Positions 17,054 to 26,209 of a stretch of 42,085 bases of DNA are shown piece after piece. The DNA comes from Bdellovibrionales bacterium GWA1_52_35 (GTDB taxonomy: Bacteria > Bdellovibrionota > UBA1018): the NCBI GenBank assembly GCA_001769805.1, contig MEPO01000015.1, positions 1 to 42,085 of the forward strand, written 5' to 3'. The position numbers and the translations under genes are program-made. Within the stretch, counting starts at the first letter, position 1, and the number at the start of each line of letters is the position of its first letter. Under the pieces are notes generated by a model, which was given only the letters and a program-made list of their open reading frames with translations, searched no databases and was not told the DNA's origin.

Positions 17054-17995
17054 ATGATTCAAGTAACCCATCTGACCAAGATGTATGGGCCAAGAGTGGC
17101 CGTAAATGATTTGAACTTCGAAGTGAAAAAAGGCGAGATCGTCGGCTTCCTGGGCCCGAATGGCGCGGGAAAAAGCACGACGATGAAGATCCTGACCGGC
17201 TTCATGCCGGCGACTCAGGGCCAGGCGGTCGTCGATGGCCACGACGTTTTTGAAAATCCGATCGAAGTGAAAAGAAATGTTGGCTTCCTGCCCGAGAATC
17301 CGCCGGTCTATCCGGAGATGCAGGTATTTGATTATCTGGAATTTGCAGCCCGCATGCGACAAGTTCCCAAAGGCTCGGTTTCGGCGAGCGTCAAGGGTAT
17401 CATCGACAAGACCGGATTGGGAGAAGTTCAACATCGCCTGATCGGGAATCTTTCAAAAGGCTTCCGTCAGCGAGTCGGCCTGGCTCAGGCGCTGGTCCAT
17501 AACCCCAAAGTTCTGATCCTCGACGAACCGACGGTCGGTCTGGATCCCAAGCAGATCATTGAAATCCGTGAACTGATCAAAAACCTCGGAAATGATCATA
17601 CGGTCATTCTGAGTTCTCACATTCTCCCGGAGGTCACCGCGACCTGCCAGAGGATTATTATCATTAATAAAGGTGCAATCGTTGCTGAAGACACGATTGA
17701 GCGGTTGACCACCCGGTTGAACAAAGGATTGATTTACAACCTGATGGTCAAAAATCCGGCTGCCGAGGGGATTGCAGCACTGCGAAAAATCCAAGGCATC
17801 AGCAACATCACGCCTGCTGGTCCGAAGCTGATCATCGAGATGACTCCAGGGGGCCAGGAAATCCGGGACAAGATCATTGAGACGGCAGTCCAGAAAAGCA
17901 TGGGCGTGCTGGAATTCAGCGCTGAACGCGTCAGCCTGGAAGAAATATTCCTTCAGCTCACTACGACAGAAAACGCCACAGGAGATCAGATATGA
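17054..17995 (+). CDS. ABC transporter ATP-binding protein, GldA-like
   Basis: A 313-residue ATPase with Walker A GPNGAGKST (34-42), the variant signature LSKGFRQRVGLAQAL, Walker B VLILDEPTVGLDP, and the switch His in SSHILPEV, followed by a C-terminal domain of about 90 residues as in GldA and other DrrA-type ATPases. It overlaps the permease gene by four bases (ATGA). The ATPase, permease, GldG-like and DUF4340 order matches the GldA/F/G-type cassettes of many bacteria; outside Bacteroidetes these are not proven gliding genes. GGTGAGG precedes the ATG. Confidence 0.93.
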   Translation: MIQVTHLTKMYGPRVAVNDLNFEVKKGEIVGFLGPNGAGKSTTMKILTGFMPATQGQAVVDGHDVFENPIEVKRNVGFLPENPPVYPEMQVFDYLEFAARMRQVPKGSVSASVKGIIDKTGLGEVQHRLIGNLSKGFRQRVGLAQALVHNPKVLILDEPTVGLDPKQIIEIRELIKNLGNDHTVILSSHILPEVTATCQRIIIINKGAIVAEDTIERLTTRLNKGLIYNLMVKNPAAEGIAALRKIQGISNITPAGPKLIIEMTPGGQEIRDKIIETAVQKSMGVLEFSAERVSLEEIFLQLTTTENATGDQI

Positions 17996-18756
17996 TGAAT
18001 ATATTCACCATCGCGCGGCGCGATTTCAGGTCATACTTTAATTCACCGGTCGCTTACATCGTGATTACCGGCTTTCTCGCGATCATGGGTTACATGTTTT
18101 ATTTCGGTTTCGCCCATTACGTTGCGCAGAATGCCCAGTACCAGCAATTCAATATGGGCAAAAGTATCAGCATCACGGACGGAGTCATCAAACCGCTTTA
18201 CGGAAATATGAATTTGATTTTCCTTTTCCTGGTCCCGTTCATCACGATGCGGCTGTTTGCTGAAGAGAAAAAATTGCACACGATCGAGCTTCTCATGACG
18301 TCTCCGGTTACCTTGACCGAGATCATTCTCGGTAAGTTTTTCTCGGCGCTCGGATTGGTGTTGGTCATGCTCTCGTTCACGATTGTTTACCCCATCATCC
18401 TTTTTGCCACGGGAAACCCTGAGATCGGACCGATCGTCACGAGCTACTTCGGAATCATTCTGGTCACAGCCTGTTATGTGGCACTCGGTATCCTGTTTTC
18501 GGCGATGACCGAGAACCAGATCATTGCCGGAGCGCTTACGTTCGCCACCGGACTTTTCTTCTGGATTATCAGCTGGGCGGCCAGTTCGGCGGGACCCGTC
18601 TGGAGCGATGTTCTGATGCATCTTTCCTTAATCGATCATTACAGCAACTTCGGGCAGGGAATAGTGAGTACGACCGACGCCTTTTATTACCTGTCGTTCA
18701 TCGGAATCGGGCTTTTCCTGACCCACCGAGTTCTTGATTCCTTCCGTTGGAGGTGA
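17992..18756 (+). CDS. ABC-2 type permease, GldF-like
   Basis: A 254-residue membrane protein with about six helices. It starts TIARRDFRSYFNSPVAYIV, typical of ABC-2 permeases of the GldF/NosY kind, and has a KKLHTIELLMTSPVTLTEIILGKF coupling segment. It would form the membrane channel with the ATPase encoded just upstream. Its start overlaps that stop, with GGAG at 17981. The GldG-like gene begins seven bases after its stop. Confidence 0.92.
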   Translation: MMNIFTIARRDFRSYFNSPVAYIVITGFLAIMGYMFYFGFAHYVAQNAQYQQFNMGKSISITDGVIKPLYGNMNLIFLFLVPFITMRLFAEEKKLHTIELLMTSPVTLTEIILGKFFSALGLVLVMLSFTIVYPIILFATGNPEIGPIVTSYFGIILVTACYVALGILFSAMTENQIIAGALTFATGLFFWIISWAASSAGPVWSDVLMHLSLIDHYSNFGQGIVSTTDAFYYLSFIGIGLFLTHRVLDSFRWR

Positions 18757-18762
18757 GCACTT

Positions 18763-20316
18763 ATGAATAATACAAAACAATCCGGCAAAAATCTGAATCT
18801 GATCCTCTGGGGCGCCGCAGGCTTGCTCTTGCTGGTTCTTCTCTTCGCGCGCGCGGTTTTCGGCGAGTATCTTTGGCTCTCGATTGTTGTGGCGGTCCTG
18901 CTCGTGGTCGTTCTGGGTTTTCTGGTCCAGCAGAATCGCAAAGCACTCCGGAGCCGTACGGCAGCGTATGGTTTGAACGCCGGAATCACCATATTGCTGG
19001 TGATCGGGATTGTCGGGGTGCTGAACTTCCTAGTGGCGCGATACCCGCAGAAGCTGGACTTGACCAAGAACAAGATCCATACGCTTTCGGACCAGACTGT
19101 GAAACTGATGCGTGGCTTGAACAAGCCAGTCAAGGCGACTTTTTTTGCGAAAACCGGACAGCGCGAGAAAACCCGGCCGCTGTTGAATAATTACAAGTCA
19201 CTCAATCCGAAATTCGAGGTCGAATTTGTGGATCCGGACAAGGAACCCACGCGGGCCAAGCAACTCGGGGTTAAAAAATACGAGACCCTGAATCTGAGCG
19301 TGGGGACTCGGGATACAAAAATTGAGGATGTGAACGAAGAGAAGTTGACGAATGCCTTGATCAAACTTCTCAAAGACAAGCCCCCCGTTCTTTGCTCTCT
19401 GACCGGTCATGGTGAGAAGAGCTTCACCTCGGCCGATGCTGAAGGATATGAAACGGCGCGAAAGGCGCTGGTGAGTCAGGCCTATGAAGTCAGGGACATC
19501 AATCTCGTGCAGGAGCAGAAAGTTCCTGAGTCCTGCGATGCGATCGCAGTCCTGGGGCCGGTGAAATCCTTTTTCGCACCCGAGGTGAAGATCCTCCAGG
19601 AATACCTGGCCAATGGCGGGCGCGCGGTTTTTGCGCTCGATGTGAACCTCAAGGGCGGCGAATATGCCCCGGAACTATTCCCGGTACTCGAGGCCTGGCA
19701 TGTCAAGCCGGTCGCGGCTTTGATCGTAGATCCTGTTTCAAGAATGCTCGGCGTGGATGCTTCCGTGCCGATTCTGCCGACCTTTTCGAAAGAGCACGCG
19801 ATTACTAAGGACTTCCAGGCCCAATGCTACTTTGCATTTTCGCGTCCCCTGGAAATTCTCCAGGGAGCTCCGGCTGGCATGAACGTGCAATGGCTGGCAC
19901 AGACCACACCCAAGAGCTGGGGCGTGGTGGATCTTGCCCAGTTGGCGAAGGGTCAAGCTACTTTCAATGCAGACAAAGATAAGGCAGGGCCCCTCACGGC
20001 CGCGATAGCGGTCGAAGGGAAGCAGAAGGATTCCAAGGCGACGAGAAACACCCGGTTGGTGGTCTTTGGTAGTTCACAGTTTGCGACCAACAACTTCTCT
20101 CGTTATGGCGGGAACATTGATTTTTTTCTCAATGCCGTGTCCTGGACCATGGAGGATGAAAGCCTCATTTCAATCCGCGCCAAAGAAGAGGGCGCCAGCA
20201 AGATTCAAATCTCTGAAAAACAGGGAAGATTCATATTCTTGCTGACCGTAATTGCCCTGCCGCTGCTTATTTTCGCATCGGGAGTAGTGGTTTGGGTGCT
20301 CCGGCGCCGGCTCTAG
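18763..20316 (+). CDS. GldG-like ABC transporter auxiliary protein
   Basis: A 517-residue protein with two N-terminal membrane helices (about 12-50 and 70-90), a large extracytoplasmic domain and a C-terminal helix (residues near 490-510) ending in RRRL. The segment LDLTKNKIHTLSDQTVKLMRGL and the later SLTGHGEKSF are typical of GldG/DUF7088-type auxiliary proteins. It probably forms a complex with the permease. GGAGGTGA overlaps the permease stop and sets the start. Confidence 0.88.
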   Translation: MNNTKQSGKNLNLILWGAAGLLLLVLLFARAVFGEYLWLSIVVAVLLVVVLGFLVQQNRKALRSRTAAYGLNAGITILLVIGIVGVLNFLVARYPQKLDLTKNKIHTLSDQTVKLMRGLNKPVKATFFAKTGQREKTRPLLNNYKSLNPKFEVEFVDPDKEPTRAKQLGVKKYETLNLSVGTRDTKIEDVNEEKLTNALIKLLKDKPPVLCSLTGHGEKSFTSADAEGYETARKALVSQAYEVRDINLVQEQKVPESCDAIAVLGPVKSFFAPEVKILQEYLANGGRAVFALDVNLKGGEYAPELFPVLEAWHVKPVAALIVDPVSRMLGVDASVPILPTFSKEHAITKDFQAQCYFAFSRPLEILQGAPAGMNVQWLAQTTPKSWGVVDLAQLAKGQATFNADKDKAGPLTAAIAVEGKQKDSKATRNTRLVVFGSSQFATNNFSRYGGNIDFFLNAVSWTMEDESLISIRAKEEGASKIQISEKQGRFIFLLTVIALPLLIFASGVVVWVLRRRL

Positions 20317-20328
20317 AGGAGACTTCGT

Positions 20329-21834
20329 ATGACTGAAATGAAAAAGGTGAACTGGAAAGTCCCCTTCCTGCTGGCGTTGTCCCTGTTTGTACTGGGATCG
20401 TTTGCCTATTGGATGGAATTCCAACAGAAACCCAAGAGAGAAGAAAAGGAAGAACAGGCCAAGAAGCTTTTTCTTTTGAAAGACACCCAGGTTCAATCCG
20501 TCAATATCGTCACTGGAAAGAAAGCCTATCTCCTGAAGTGTCTGGATCTGGAAGCCAAGCTTTGCAAGCCAGGCGACAACTCAAAATGGGAAGTGGCTGA
20601 ACCTGTCAAGCTGCGCGCGGATGATTCGAACGTGAATTCACTTCTTTCCACGCTGAATAACATCAATGCTTCTGACACAATTGGTCTGAAAGAGGAGAGT
20701 CCCGAGAAGCGGGCGGCACTTCTGAAGGACTACGGCCTGGATCCCCTGGCAAGGGCTGATGGACGTCGGATAGAGGTAACCACTGGAGCGGGAACGGCCT
20801 TGCTGTATCTGGGCCAGACCCATCCTATTGGTGAAGCCATCTTTGCGCTTCGGGGAGATCCCGCCCAGGTGGATGAAAATTCGGTTTATCTGATTCCAAA
20901 TTATTTCAGGACCAATTTTGAAAAAGACCTGACTCACTGGCGGGATAAGAAGCTCGTCAATTTCGCCGCGCAGGACGTCATAAATTTTAAACTGGATGGT
21001 GGTAAGGCGAAGAGCATTTCCGGTGCGAAATCCGATGGGAAATGGTCCCTGAATTTCAAAAAAGAGAGTTACCCTGGCGATACGGAGAATATAGAAGCAC
21101 TGCTCAACTCTCTTTCATTCCTTGCCGCCAAAGACTTTGTTGCTGAAAGTAAGGATGACAAAACTGCGAAAGCGGCACTCCGGGGTGCCAAAGTGGATCT
21201 GAAGATTTCAGTCGAAAAGGGCGAGCAAGCCAAGCCCGGAGAGACGGTGGTTCTGACTCTTTATCGGAAGTCAGGGAAAACCGCTGACCGGCTCTTTGCC
21301 ACGGTTTCGAACAAAGACCAGCTTTTCGAACTCGAGATAAATTCAAAAAACCGGCTCGACAAGGATCTCAAGGATCTGCGGTTGACCAAGTTGATCACTT
21401 CCATGGAGCGGTTTACGGCCAAACGGCTGGAATTTTCCGGAACCCCCATCGGTTCGCCCCCGCTGGTTGCGGTGAATACTGAGGGGAAGTGGGTCTCCAT
21501 GCCGGAGAAGGTCGAGCTTGATTCAGAAAAGCTCCAAAAAATGCTGGATAAGCTCTCGGGCAATCGCATCAAAGAATTTCTGACCGGCAGGCAGATCCCG
21601 GCTGGCGAGAAAGACGGGTTGCGGGTGCTCATTGGAGATGAAAAGGTCGAGAAAAAGCAGCAGTTTGTATTCTGGAAGAATTCCGGAAAACTCTATGCAC
21701 GCGACCACGGGAGCCAGCGCCCTGAAGCTTTCCTGATAGACTTTGCGGTCCAGGATGATTTACCTTGGAATCGAGATTTCTTTAAGCCGACTCCGAAACC
21801 CAGCCCGACTCCTCCGGCTGAGCAAAGGAAGTAG
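20329..21834 (+). CDS. DUF4340 domain protein, membrane-anchored
   Basis: A 501-residue protein with one N-terminal signal anchor (VPFLLALSLFVLGSFAYWM) and a long periplasmic part containing DUF4340-like repeats (WEVAEPVKLRADDSNVNSLL, then YGLDPLARADGRRIEV, and a second set near residue 240). It ends in a Pro-rich tail (PTPKPSPTPPAEQ). DUF4340 proteins regularly follow GldG-like genes and are thought to assist the transporter; the substrate is unknown. GAGGAG lies upstream of the ATG. Confidence 0.85.
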   Translation: MTEMKKVNWKVPFLLALSLFVLGSFAYWMEFQQKPKREEKEEQAKKLFLLKDTQVQSVNIVTGKKAYLLKCLDLEAKLCKPGDNSKWEVAEPVKLRADDSNVNSLLSTLNNINASDTIGLKEESPEKRAALLKDYGLDPLARADGRRIEVTTGAGTALLYLGQTHPIGEAIFALRGDPAQVDENSVYLIPNYFRTNFEKDLTHWRDKKLVNFAAQDVINFKLDGGKAKSISGAKSDGKWSLNFKKESYPGDTENIEALLNSLSFLAAKDFVAESKDDKTAKAALRGAKVDLKISVEKGEQAKPGETVVLTLYRKSGKTADRLFATVSNKDQLFELEINSKNRLDKDLKDLRLTKLITSMERFTAKRLEFSGTPIGSPPLVAVNTEGKWVSMPEKVELDSEKLQKMLDKLSGNRIKEFLTGRQIPAGEKDGLRVLIGDEKVEKKQQFVFWKNSGKLYARDHGSQRPEAFLIDFAVQDDLPWNRDFFKPTPKPSPTPPAEQRK

Positions 21835-21845
21835 AAAGGTTTTTC

Positions 21846-22646
21846 GTGCTAGTGGAATGTCCGCGTTGCGGGACGCCGGTCAACAATGACAAGTCTGAGG
21901 CCCAGTGTTCGAATTGCGGTCTTCGCCTCAAGCAGGATACGGTTTCCAAGCCGATTGCCATTATTTCTGATTACTTCAGTGAGCTCCGGACGATTATTTT
22001 CAGTCCGACGGGCTACTTCCGGAAGATGCCAGGGGGCCTGAGAGGCGGCAGGATCACCCGCGCTTTGGGTTTTGCGATTGCGACTCACTGGCTCGGAGCA
22101 GTGGTTGGTTACTTCTGGCGCGCTTTGGGGAGTGGTGCCTTCCAGGGTTATTTCCAGCGGCTTGTCGCATTTTTCGCTCCGGATGCGGGCTCGATCCGTC
22201 AACTCGGAGGAGATGCTCTCAAGCAGTCCGAAGTGAGAGATCATCTGATGAACTGGTTCTTTGGAATGGGCTCAGTCATTGCCGATCCTTTTTTGACGCT
22301 TGCCTCGATTTTTTTCACAGCAGTTTTCGTTTATATCGGCGCCCGGATTCTGGTGCCCTCCGACCGGACATCGGTAACCGATATCACCTTTGAATCGGCT
22401 GTAAAGATCGTGGCTTACGGAATGAGTCCTTCGATTTTCGCCGTTATTCCGGGTTTAGGGACCGTGATCTCGACAGTAGGGATCGCCTTGGTGACGATTA
22501 TTGGCGCCCGTGAGGTCTACCATATCGGCACCGGACGGGCGGTCGTTATAGCGCTGTTCCCAAAATTCCTGATTCTTGGGATGATCCTGATAGGAGTTCT
22601 TGTTTTTACAGCTTCTGTGCTGAGTTTTCTTTTTTCATTCTTCTGA
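21846..22646 (+). CDS. zinc-ribbon plus Yip1-family membrane protein
   Basis: A 266-residue protein starting with a zinc ribbon (CPRCGTPVNN ... CSNCGLRL, residues 5-28), then a Yip1-type domain with about five membrane helices. Typical is IFSPTGYFRKMPGG, which Yip1 proteins have before the first helix. The start is a GTG with AAAGG upstream, 11 bases after the DUF4340 stop, so it belongs to the same transcription unit. Bacterial Yip1 proteins have no settled function; membrane organisation or transport is likely. Confidence 0.8.
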   Translation: MLVECPRCGTPVNNDKSEAQCSNCGLRLKQDTVSKPIAIISDYFSELRTIIFSPTGYFRKMPGGLRGGRITRALGFAIATHWLGAVVGYFWRALGSGAFQGYFQRLVAFFAPDAGSIRQLGGDALKQSEVRDHLMNWFFGMGSVIADPFLTLASIFFTAVFVYIGARILVPSDRTSVTDITFESAVKIVAYGMSPSIFAVIPGLGTVISTVGIALVTIIGAREVYHIGTGRAVVIALFPKFLILGMILIGVLVFTASVLSFLFSFF

Positions 22647-22683
22647 GCTCCCGAAGGGGGAAGTCCTGAACCTGAAGTATTGG

Positions 22684-23736
22684 TTGGCGCTGGTTTCGGT
22701 CGCCGGACTGGCATTTTTCTTCATCATTCCTGAAAACAGCCCGTCCACAGTTCATCCGCTGCCCTCGCCGGAACCAAGTTTCCCCAACCGGTCTCTGGGT
22801 TCAGCGGCACCGCCTATCTGTGAAAATTTTTATGAGCTAATTTGTCGTCATCAGCGAGGCGTGACCCGTGATCCGACGGGCACCGTGAAGCCGGACCTTG
22901 AAGGAGAACTGGAAGTTCTTCGAATCTACCAGGGTATCATTCGGGAGCATCCGAACTGGAGCAGTCAGGAAGTAGACGAAGCGCTGGTCCGGGCGGTTTA
23001 CACACCCAAGCGTCTGCGACGAGTGCAGGCGGTCTTCAACTGGGTACAGCAAGCACTTGTAAAACTGATCCAGCGTGAATCGGCCTTTGCCTCTGCGAAT
23101 AAGAAACTTCTGATTCAGAATCTGAAGCAAGTGCGCCTTGAGCTCCCACCCCCTGCGAAAGTATACGAAGACGAGCCTGATCTCTTTACAAAAAACGATG
23201 TCTATTATGAGAGGCTGAGCTCGGGTGGAGTCCGGCTGAGGATTGGTGGAGCTTTTCTTTTTACCTCAAAATCCTGGTTCAATCTGGTGTTTACCGTCGC
23301 CCATGAACTCGGCCATGCGATTGATCCCTGCGAGATTCGGGATACTGGCGGAAGTATTCCGGCATATCTGCAGCTCGAAAGCTGTTTTGTGCAGCAACAC
23401 TGGATGGCTAAGGTGAAGCCGGGATCCGAGTGTTCGGCGAATGACCAGCTTTCTGAAACCTTTGCTGATTGGATTGCAGTCCAGGTGACAGCGGAAGCCT
23501 TGAAATACTATGCGACGGAGTTTTCGCGGGCACAGATCGTGGGGGCTGCCGTGAATTCGGTTCGTGACCTATGTGAGCAGGAGCAGAGCCTGGATGAATC
23601 GGATAACCGGCAGCATCCGGCTTCGATTGCAAGAATTGACAAAATCTTCGGCCGTAGCCCGCAGATTCGCAAAGTCCTCGGGTGTGAACCCGCTTCAAAG
23701 CAGGATTTGATCAACGTAGATTATTGTGAGCTTTGA
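22684..23736 (+). CDS. exported zinc metalloprotease-like protein
   Basis: A 350-residue protein with an N-terminal hydrophobic segment (ALVSVAGLAFFFIIP) and a zinc-binding HExxH in VFTVAHELGHAIDP (near residues 207-211). A downstream ETFADWIAVQ could supply the third ligand, as in gluzincin-type enzymes. Several Cys suggest disulfides outside the cytoplasm. The TTG start gives a signal without basic residues; an upstream CTG in frame would add LNLKYW, a better signal start, so the start is uncertain. It is 37 bases after the Yip1 gene. Substrate unknown. Confidence 0.75.
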   Translation: MALVSVAGLAFFFIIPENSPSTVHPLPSPEPSFPNRSLGSAAPPICENFYELICRHQRGVTRDPTGTVKPDLEGELEVLRIYQGIIREHPNWSSQEVDEALVRAVYTPKRLRRVQAVFNWVQQALVKLIQRESAFASANKKLLIQNLKQVRLELPPPAKVYEDEPDLFTKNDVYYERLSSGGVRLRIGGAFLFTSKSWFNLVFTVAHELGHAIDPCEIRDTGGSIPAYLQLESCFVQQHWMAKVKPGSECSANDQLSETFADWIAVQVTAEALKYYATEFSRAQIVGAAVNSVRDLCEQEQSLDESDNRQHPASIARIDKIFGRSPQIRKVLGCEPASKQDLINVDYCEL

Positions 23737-23759
23737 TCTAAACTGGAGAGTTCTCTTTT

Positions 23760-24233
23760 ATGCAAAAATTGCTGAAATCATCATTGAGCGTGGCTGCAGC
23801 TTTCCTTGTTTCGGGGCTGATCGCTTGTTCTACGATCAGTCCCGGACCTCGTGAGGCGGTCCCAAATCATCCGGTTCTGGCAAGCTCCGTAGAAATTTCA
23901 TATATTTTGGGTCATTCGAAATACCGGATTCGAATGGTTGAGCATTTAAACGGAGTGAATGCTCACTCCTCATCCGACGGTAAGGTTCTGGGGGATGGTC
24001 GGGTAGATCGAGTTAAGTACTCGGAATTTAAGTTGAAAGTATCAGAATTCATGCGCACTGCGCGTGCGCTCAAGCGGGTACCTGCAGAAGTGGAGGGGGT
24101 CTGTCGTAATCCATTTACGGTGACCTTGGCAGATACCGCATTGGATACGCTGATTGGGTGCCGAGGGGGGGGGGACCTCGGGATTGGACGGTTGATTCGG
24201 GAAGGGGAATTCCTGATTTATTCCAAAAAATAG
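23760..24233 (+). CDS. predicted lipoprotein with a poly-G tract near its end
   Basis: A 157-residue protein with a lipoprotein signal ([16 protein letters not shown], lipobox GLIAC with Cys at 23). The mature part is unfamiliar and has two further Cys. A run of ten G at 24165-24174 lies 20 codons before the stop; the present length keeps the frame to [19 protein letters not shown] precedes the ATG. It lies 23 bases after the metalloprotease gene, likely the last gene of that run. Confidence 0.75.
   Translation: MQKLLKSSLSVAAAFLVSGLIACSTISPGPREAVPNHPVLASSVEISYILGHSKYRIRMVEHLNGVNAHSSSDGKVLGDGRVDRVKYSEFKLKVSEFMRTARALKRVPAEVEGVCRNPFTVTLADTALDTLIGCRGGGDLGIGRLIREGEFLIYSKK
24165..24174 (+). repeat. 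ten-base G homopolymer within a coding region
   Basis: Ten consecutive G within the lipoprotein gene, flanked by CGA and ACCTCG so that the ends also form a short CGAGG/CCTCG palindrome. Such tracts slip during replication and can switch a frame; this could equally be a sequencing-length error. Confidence 0.9.
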
Positions 24234-24268
24234 ACCCTAATTCGACCCTCTTTTGGTATGTCCGTCTT

Positions 24269-24859
24269 ATGATTCATAGAACGTTGCACGGCTTTGTCGA
24301 GGTTGTCTGCGGAAGTATGTTCAGTGGCAAAACTGAAGAGCTTCTTCGGAGAATCAAGCGCGCGCAGATTGCGCGTCAGAAGGTTCAGGTTTTCAAGCCG
24401 GTGATCGATAACCGCTACAGCGTGGATCATGTGCAAAGTCATGATGCAAATCGTGTCGCCTCACGTCCGGTCGAGAAAGCGCGCGATATTCTCAAATTCG
24501 TCGATGATAATACCCGGGTGGTTGGGATTGACGAGGCTCAGTTTTTTGACGATACGGTTGTGGATGTGGCTCAGAAGCTCGCTTATCGCGGCATCCGGGT
24601 CATCGTGGCTGGGCTCGACATGGATTTCCGGGGGCAGCCGTTCGGCCCAATGCCCAAACTGCTCGCCATTGCCGAAGAGGTGACCAAACTTTCAGCTGTT
24701 TGCGTGATTTGTGGCAATCCTGCCTCGAGAAGCCAGAAAATTGCTGGTGCAACCGGTACGGATGCCTCAAGGATCGTCGTGGGTGCCAGAGAAATGTATG
24801 AAGCCCGTTGTCGCTTCTGCCACGAGCCGGATCTCTCCGGGCAATCTCAGGAGGGCTGA
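24269..24859 (+). CDS. tdk: thymidine kinase
   Basis: A 196-residue type II thymidine kinase that phosphorylates thymidine for salvage. Motifs are the P-loop GSMFSGKT (15-22), IDEAQFF with the catalytic Glu at 89, [11 protein letters not shown] and a zinc-binding CVICGNPA ... CRFCHEPD. A longer frame from 24158 has poor N-terminal character, so the ATG at 24269 is used. Its TGA overlaps the ATG of the next gene, and it opens a seven-gene overlapping run. Confidence 0.95.
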   Translation: MIHRTLHGFVEVVCGSMFSGKTEELLRRIKRAQIARQKVQVFKPVIDNRYSVDHVQSHDANRVASRPVEKARDILKFVDDNTRVVGIDEAQFFDDTVVDVAQKLAYRGIRVIVAGLDMDFRGQPFGPMPKLLAIAEEVTKLSAVCVICGNPASRSQKIAGATGTDASRIVVGAREMYEARCRFCHEPDLSGQSQEG

Positions 24860-25680
24860 TGTCTTTCCCACACCCAGACAGTCAATTCAGGACGGTTTCT
24901 TACTCCCTCTCAGAAACAGAGCATAAGTACGGATCGAATGTTCATATACTTTCTGATGTGTTCCTGCTCTCCCACCTGGCAAAGCTTTGTGCGGTTGAGA
25001 CCACCCAACCGGTCATCAATGAGCTGGTCACCACTTTGTACACGACCTTGCTGAAAGTGGTTGTGAATCAGGAATTCCCGAAGCATCAGGCTCAAATTCG
25101 CAGTCGTATGGTCGCCTATCATCCAGAGGGAGTCTATCAGGGCCCGATCATCGATCCTGAAACACCGGTGATTTCCGTGAATTTGGCACGCGCGGGTACT
25201 TTGCCGTCCCATGTCTGCTATACGGCTTTGAATTATTTCATGAACCCCATGAAAGTGAGGCAGGACCATATCAGCATCGCCCGCCAGGTAGACGATGCCC
25301 AAAAAGTCACGGGCAGCCAGATTGCCGGCCACAAGATCGGCGGCACGGTGGATGGCGGGATTGTGCTCTTTCCAGATCCCATGGGAGCAACGGGCAGCAC
25401 TCTGGTCGAAACGATCGACCTGTTCAAGAACCGCGGCAAGGCGCTCAAGTATATCGCTCTTCACTGCATCATCACGCCAGAGTACCTTAAGAAGATTCAG
25501 TACCATCATCCGGATGTGGTGGTTTACGCTATTCGTCTCGATCGAGGATTGTCACCGCCCGATGTTCTCGATACAATTCCAGGCACCTACTGGGACCGCG
25601 AGCGCGGTTTGAATGAAAAGCACTATATCGTCCCCGGCGGCGGGGGCTTTGGGGAGATTCTGAACAATGCCTACGTCTGA
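24859..25680 (+). CDS. uracil phosphoribosyltransferase family protein
   Basis: A 273-residue type I phosphoribosyltransferase. The PRPP loop is PDPMGATGST (172-181) and NLARAGTLP (108-116) is the typical UPRT segment with RAG. It is longer than E. coli Upp (208), with an N-terminal extension of about 60 residues and a longer C-terminus ending near PGGGGFGEILNNAY. It probably makes UMP from uracil and PRPP. The ATG overlaps the tdk stop, with GGAGGG upstream. The next gene overlaps its end by 14 bases. Confidence 0.85.
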   Translation: MSFPHPDSQFRTVSYSLSETEHKYGSNVHILSDVFLLSHLAKLCAVETTQPVINELVTTLYTTLLKVVVNQEFPKHQAQIRSRMVAYHPEGVYQGPIIDPETPVISVNLARAGTLPSHVCYTALNYFMNPMKVRQDHISIARQVDDAQKVTGSQIAGHKIGGTVDGGIVLFPDPMGATGSTLVETIDLFKNRGKALKYIALHCIITPEYLKKIQYHHPDVVVYAIRLDRGLSPPDVLDTIPGTYWDRERGLNEKHYIVPGGGGFGEILNNAYV

Positions 25681-26209
25681 ACAGCTCAAGCAACCTAAGA
25701 TCCTGATACCCGAAATCAAGCTGCAGAACCGTGTTTCGGAATTGGCCCAGGAAATCAGCATGGATTACCGGGGGCGCGAGGTGGTCGCGATCTGTATTCT
25801 CAAGGGTGCATTCATCTTCTTCTCCGATGTGATCCGCCAGATAGATGTACCGATGACTTGTGAATTTCTCGGTGTTTCCAGCTACGGGAATAAGATGGTT
25901 TCGTCCGGTGAGGTGAAGGTCACGCTGGACATCAATGAACCTCTTGAAGGCAAGCACGTGATTGTTTTCGATGACATTGTTGATACTGGCTTGACCCTGA
26001 GTTACATCCTGAACTCCTTGAAAGCGCGCAAACCCGCTTCCATCAAGAGCTGCTGCTTGATGGTCAAACCCGATTCTTTAAAGACCGAAGTCGAGGTTGA
26101 TTACACCGGTTTTAAAATCGGCAGTGAGTTTGTTGTTGGGTACGGGATTGATTTTGCGGGCCAGTTCCGCGGGTTGCCCTATATCGGTTACATTGAGCAT
26201 GGTCATTAA
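25667..26209 (+). CDS. hpt: hypoxanthine phosphoribosyltransferase
   Basis: A 180-residue enzyme that converts hypoxanthine (and often guanine) to IMP/GMP with PRPP. It shows ILKGAFIFFSDVIRQID (44-60), the PRPP loop VFDDIVDTGLTLS (100-112), and VVGYGIDFAGQFRGLPYIGY near the C-terminus. The length matches Hpt (about 180). It overlaps the UPRT gene upstream and the GHMP kinase gene downstream. Confidence 0.95.
   Translation: MPTSEQLKQPKILIPEIKLQNRVSELAQEISMDYRGREVVAICILKGAFIFFSDVIRQIDVPMTCEFLGVSSYGNKMVSSGEVKVTLDINEPLEGKHVIVFDDIVDTGLTLSYILNSLKARKPASIKSCCLMVKPDSLKTEVEVDYTGFKIGSEFVVGYGIDFAGQFRGLPYIGYIEHGH

Noticed and set aside
18043..18621. A 192-codon minus-strand frame inside the ABC permease gene
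   Set aside because: Its translation is a charged, low-complexity mirror of membrane helices, expected for antisense of a hydrophobic gene.
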